This document shows, piece by piece, positions 63,461 to 64,000 of a DNA stretch of 64,000 bases. A program made the translations under genes and the position numbers. Origin of the DNA: Prionace glauca (lineage: Eukaryota > Chordata > Chondrichthyes > Carcharhiniformes > Carcharhinidae); NCBI GenBank assembly GCA_037974335.1, contig CM075760.1, positions 46,396,138 to 46,460,137 of the forward strand, written 5' to 3'. The first letter of the stretch is position 1. Each line of letters starts with the position of its first letter. The notes beneath the pieces were generated by a model. It had not been told where the DNA came from, did no database searches, and saw nothing but the letters and a program-made list of their open reading frames with translations.

Positions 63461-64000
63461 GTAAGCCCTTTTGATTTGAAGGGATTTCTGTCCCCATATT
63501 CTCTCCATCTCCAATCCAGTTCACAGCCATCTCCACCACAGTAGACATTTCCATCTCTGCATCAGACCAGCTACTGAATAAATCCTTGCCTGTATCATAG
63601 GTAAATCCCGACTAGATTATTCCACCGCTCACATAGCTCTTGTTACAATGCTGCAAAAACATCACATCATCCGAAATCCTGTTTCCCATCCCCTAACTCT
63701 CACGGTGCTGCATTCACCCATTATCACTGTCCCACATCTGTCCCCGTTCTGGTAGAAGCTCCATTTTAATATTCTCTTATATTAAATTTGGATCCTTCCA
63801 TGGTCTCACTCCACCAATTAATCCAATTTCCCTGCCCATTTCCCATATCCCTGTGAAAAGTTCCCATTCAGTTACTTATCCAATTCCCTCTTTAAAGTCA
63901 ATATGTTTCACTCTCTATCTCTCCCTGCCGATGGAGCCGGATTTATAATACTTAAAACCACAAAACAGTGCGGGGCATGCAGTTATTTATTGCCTAAAAT
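63461..64000. other. Unannotated flank
   Basis: No gene or named repeat recognised. One stretch near 63590 ('aaatccttgcctgtat') is ordinary sequence. Confidence 0.4.

Overview
The window looks like germline DNA of an elasmobranch, probably a shark. It carries T-cell receptor alpha/delta-type V segments with 23-bp recombination signals, an immunoglobulin mu transmembrane exon of vertebrate type, lineage-specific C2H2 zinc-finger genes, and abundant CR1-clade LINEs plus tRNA-headed SINEs whose tails resemble the elasmobranch HE1/HER1 pair. This assignment comes from recognised families, not from a database search.

Positions 1-20000 form a zinc-finger neighbourhood. A 14-finger gene with one frameshift (minus, 1960-3106) and a 7-finger gene (plus, 5459-6076) lie head to head around an almost palindromic CpG-rich promoter (4171-5240). 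A broken inverted copy of the first gene lies at 9418-10203. An intact 11-finger gene lies at 14609-15541 (minus); its probable CpG promoter is near 19040-19390, beyond a 72-bp minisatellite that a LINE has split. Old and young CR1 LINEs are nested in one another throughout.

Positions 20000-60100 form a T-cell receptor V array, probably TRA/TRD. I count seven open V segments (28720, 35875-, 38835, 44869, 50219, 52413, 60062-) and six pseudogenes, plus one orphan leader exon. They are in both orientations, and every recognisable signal is of the 23-bp type. No D, J or C segment was found. The array shows small duplications, one local inversion, and three direct hits by retroelements: a Penelope-like element in one V, a SINE in another, and a full-length CR1 LINE inside the recombination signal of a third.

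Two minus-strand blocks within this V array (57200-58137 and 24940-25597) carry the last exon and 3' UTR of an IgM heavy-chain transmembrane transcript. The first also keeps the transmembrane exon itself. No C-mu domains were found beside them. Several tRNA-like sequences are also present: a nearly perfect tRNA-Asn, a broken tRNA-Ile, and two tRNA-Glu-like copies in a 0.7-kb inverted duplication.

Positions 60100-64000 hold only repeats: SINEs, the 5' half of a decayed LINE, and a 45-bp minisatellite. Within each V unit the layout is a promoter with CCAAT and sometimes CRE motifs, a short leader exon, a small intron, the V exon, and then the 23-bp signal used to join to D or J segments outside the window. 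The zinc-finger genes are probably transcriptional regulators and have no evident functional link to the V array.
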